Shown piece by piece: positions 6,253 through 8,212 of a stretch of DNA of 8,212 nt. This stretch comes from an uncultured Dorea sp. GTDB taxonomy: Bacteria > Bacillota > Clostridia > Lachnospirales > Lachnospiraceae. The stretch is taken from positions 1-8,212 of the forward strand of contig CAJUBG010000092.1 of assembly GCA_910584575.1 (NCBI GenBank), read 5' to 3'. The translations under genes were made by a program, and so were the position numbers. Under the pieces are notes generated by a model. The model was not told the DNA's origin. It saw only the letters and a program-made list of their open reading frames with translations, and did no database searches. How positions within the stretch are numbered: the first letter of the stretch is position 1; every line of letters begins with the position of its first letter.

Positions 6253-7497
6253 ATGAATAGAAAACGTCCGGAATTATTGATACCGGCAAGCAGCCTGGAG
6301 GTATTAAAGACGGCTGTAATCTTTGGCGCGGATGCGGTATATATCGGTGGGGAAGCCTTTGGTCTGAGGGCAAAGGCGAAGAATTTTTCTAAAGAGGATA
6401 TGAGGGCAGGGATTGCCTTTGCCCATGAGCATGGCGTAAGAGTCCATGTGACCGTGAATATCCTTGCCCACAATGATGATCTTGACGGGGTTTGTGAATA
6501 TCTTCACGAGTTAAAGGACATGGAACCGGACGCTCTGATTATTGCCGATCCGGCAATTTTTGATCTGGCGAAGGAAATCTGTCCGAAGATTGAACGGCAT
6601 ATCAGCACCCAGGCGAATAATACCAACTATGGAACCTATCGGTTCTGGTGGCGGCTAGGTGCAAAGCGGGTGGTTTCTGCCAGGGAATTGTCCTTGCAGG
6701 AGATTAAGGAGATTAGGGAGAGGATTCCAGAGGATATGGAGATTGAAAGCTTTATCCACGGTGCCATGTGCATTTCCTATTCGGGAAGATGCCTCCTGAG
6801 TAATTATTTTACCGGAAGGGACGCTAACCAGGGGGCCTGTACCCATCCGTGCCGTTGGAAGTACTCCATTGTGGAGGAGACCAGGCCAGGAGAGTATATG
6901 CCGGTCTATGAAAATGAAAGAGGCACGTTTATCTTTAATTCTAAAGATTTGTGTATGATTGAGCATATTCCGGAGATGATTGACGCAGGGATTGACAGCT
7001 TTAAGATTGAGGGGCGTATGAAGACTGCTCTCTATGTGGCGACGGTTGCCAGGACGTACCGGAAGGCGATTGATGATTATCTGGAAAGTCCTGAAAAGTA
7101 CAGGGAGAATATGCCATGGTATCTGGACCAGATTTCAAACTGCACGTATCGTCAGTTTACCACAGGGTTTTATTTTGGAAAACCGGATGAGACAAGCCAG
7201 ATATATGATAACAATACCTATGTGAAGGAGTATACTTATCTTGGAATTGTCGGGGATGAACGGGACGGCATGTACCGGATTGAGCAGAGGAATAAGTTTT
7301 CTGTGGGGGAAATGATTGAGATTATGAAGCCGGACGGCAAAAATGTTGAGGCCAGGGTGCGAAGAATTGTGGATGAGGAGGGGAATGAGCAGGAGAGCGC
7401 GCCCCACCCGAAGCAGGTGTTGTATGTGGATTTGGAATGTGTAAGGGGCGGACTCCGTCCAGTAAGGTATGATATTCTGAGGCGGGCAGAAGCATAG
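6253..7497 (+). CDS. trhP: U32-family tRNA 5-hydroxyuridine synthesis protein
   Basis: A 414-residue member of peptidase family U32, of the TrhP/YegQ type. Such proteins are now known to act in RNA hydroxylation: TrhP, with prephenate, is needed to make 5-hydroxyuridine at tRNA position 34, which TrmR then methylates. The N-terminus RPELLIPASSLEVLKTAV and GADAVYIGGEAFGLRAKA are typical of the family. The U32 signature is at 165-183 (ESFIHGAMC through GRCLLS). Four cysteines, C173, C180, C196 and C200, have the spacing expected for the iron-sulfur cluster in this group. The SFKIEGRMK segment is at 249-257, and a small beta-rich C-terminal domain follows from about 325. It follows trmR by 27 bases. 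B. subtilis has two such proteins side by side (TrhP1 and TrhP2) and this window has one. No protease function is implied. Confidence 0.88.
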   Translation: MNRKRPELLIPASSLEVLKTAVIFGADAVYIGGEAFGLRAKAKNFSKEDMRAGIAFAHEHGVRVHVTVNILAHNDDLDGVCEYLHELKDMEPDALIIADPAIFDLAKEICPKIERHISTQANNTNYGTYRFWWRLGAKRVVSARELSLQEIKEIRERIPEDMEIESFIHGAMCISYSGRCLLSNYFTGRDANQGACTHPCRWKYSIVEETRPGEYMPVYENERGTFIFNSKDLCMIEHIPEMIDAGIDSFKIEGRMKTALYVATVARTYRKAIDDYLESPEKYRENMPWYLDQISNCTYRQFTTGFYFGKPDETSQIYDNNTYVKEYTYLGIVGDERDGMYRIEQRNKFSVGEMIEIMKPDGKNVEARVRRIVDEEGNEQESAPHPKQVLYVDLECVRGGLRPVRYDILRRAEA

Positions 7498-7519
7498 GTA
7501 AAAATATATAGGTGAAATC

Positions 7520-7564
7520 AAGGCTGTCGTGCTAAGCAGGGAAATATGCTTATGCGGCAGCCTT
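7520..7564. terminator. Hairpin between convergent trhP and sigK, probable two-way terminator
   Basis: Arms 7520-7538 and 7547-7564 can form about 18 base pairs, including three G-T pairs and one bulged C at 7532, around an eight-base loop GGGAAATA. The outer part AAGGCTG/CAGCCTT is perfect, as is the inner TAAGCA/TGCTTA. It sits 22 bases after the trhP stop and 17 bases beyond the sigK stop. The T-runs are poor on both sides (TTTGCAGTCTTT on plus, TTGATTT on minus), so termination is likely but not certain. Confidence 0.65.
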
Positions 7565-7581
7565 TGCAGTCTTTGGAACGT

Positions 7582-8212
7582 TTAAAAATATCCTCGTAAT
7601 TTCTCAATCGCGCTTTTTTCTATCCTGGAAACGTAAGAACGGGAGATACCTAACTGCTTCGCAATCTCCCGTTGGGTATATTCTTCTTCATTATATAATC
7701 CGTACCGCATCTTAAGCACCAGCCGTTCACGCGGCGACAGCTCGGATTCTACTTTATGGTACAAAAGCCGGATATCGTCGCTTAATTCCACCTTTCTGTG
7801 TGCGTCGTCTTCTTCAGTCTCAATAATATCGAAAAGCTGAATTTCATTGCCTTCTCGGTCAGTTCCGATTGGTTCATACAGAGAGATCTCCTTGGACGAC
7901 TTCTTTTTTGCCCGCATATACATCAGAATCTCGTTTTCGATACAGCGCGCGGCGTAGGTTCCGAGTCTTACGCATTTATCCGGATTAAACGTCACAACCG
8001 CCTTAATCAGCCCTATGGTGCCTATGGATAACAAGTCCTCCGTATCTTCCGGAGAGGACTGGTATTTTTTTACGATATGTGCAACGAGGCGCAGATTCCG
8101 TTCTATCAGAATATGTTTCGCTTCAAGATCTCCCTCTGTATATTTTTGCATATAATATCTTTCTTCTGCGGCTGTGAGGGGTTGGGGAAATGATTTCAAG
8201 AGAAGCACCTCT
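7582..8212 (-). CDS. sigK: Sporulation sigma factor SigK, N-terminus open at the window edge
   Basis: This is an RNA polymerase sigma-70 family factor of the SigK/SigE type, which directs late mother-cell transcription during sporulation. Counting from a possible GTG at 8208 there are 208 residues. FPQPLTAAEE opens the conserved part. Region 2 spans about 31-100 with ERNLRLVAHIVKKY, DLLSIGTIGLIKA and TYAARCIENEILM. The linker has SLYEPIGTDREGNE. Region 4 (about 155-208) ends with the helix-turn-helix TQREIAKQLGISRSYVSRIE. Whether the GTG at 8208 is the true start is unknown: the codon before it (GAG, 8209-8211) is open, and in Bacillus the FPQPL segment follows a cleaved hydrophobic pro-sequence, here hinted at by LLLKS. 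The gene is unbroken over the part in view, with no sign of a skin-type insertion. Residues CVRLG just before TYAARC differ from the usual G-(T/A)-(K/R)-L-A. It is convergent with trhP. A SigE or SigK-like paralogue is the main alternative. Confidence 0.85.
   Translation of the reverse strand, partial: EVLLLKSFPQPLTAAEERYYMQKYTEGDLEAKHILIERNLRLVAHIVKKYQSSPEDTEDLLSIGTIGLIKAVVTFNPDKCVRLGTYAARCIENEILMYMRAKKKSSKEISLYEPIGTDREGNEIQLFDIIETEEDDAHRKVELSDDIRLLYHKVESELSPRERLVLKMRYGLYNEEEYTQREIAKQLGISRSYVSRIEKSAIEKLRGYF

Noticed and set aside
6253..7497. Collagenase-like secreted protease
   Set aside because: There is no signal peptide, the cysteine set fits an iron-sulfur cluster, and characterised relatives of this type act on RNA modification.
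7582..8212. Skin-type element interrupting sigK
   Set aside because: The reading frame runs unbroken from before region 2 through region 4 in the part visible here.

Overview
This window looks like chromosome of an anaerobic, spore-forming Firmicute of the class Clostridia, most likely Lachnospiraceae. The reasons are the sporulation sigma factor SigK, strong Shine-Dalgarno sites, a TrmR-TrhP tRNA-modification pair like the one in Bacillus, and a sequence style with GAG/AAG-rich coding and moderate GC. The family assignment is inference from protein sequence as read by eye.

Six genes lie on the plus strand in a tight row, followed by one convergent gene on the minus strand. The left part is branched-chain amino acid synthesis: ilvN (regulatory subunit of acetolactate synthase; its start may be cut by the window edge) and ilvE (branched-chain aminotransferase). 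The 97 bases between them hold a good sigma-A type promoter with a CodY-box-like sequence in its spacer, so ilvE and perhaps the genes after it can be transcribed separately from ilvN.

The middle is a signalling module: a membrane-bound hybrid histidine kinase with two receiver domains, followed 13 bases later by a solute-binding lipoprotein. No transporter permease and no DNA-binding response regulator accompany it. The simplest reading is that the lipoprotein binds an extracellular ligand and presents it to the kinase. This is the least explained part of the window.

The right part holds trmR (SAM-dependent tRNA 5-hydroxyuridine methyltransferase) and a U32-family iron-sulfur protein, trhP. 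Together they should make 5-methoxyuridine at the wobble position of tRNAs. A strong imperfect hairpin between trhP and the convergent sigK gene probably ends transcription from both sides. sigK runs up to the right edge of the window and its N-terminus cannot be fixed here.

For four genes (ilvE, kinase, trmR, trhP) the Shine-Dalgarno position argues for a start downstream of the longest possible one, and those starts are used here. I see no tRNA or rRNA genes, CRISPR array, insertion sequence or other mobile element. There is no gene-free stretch longer than 100 bases.
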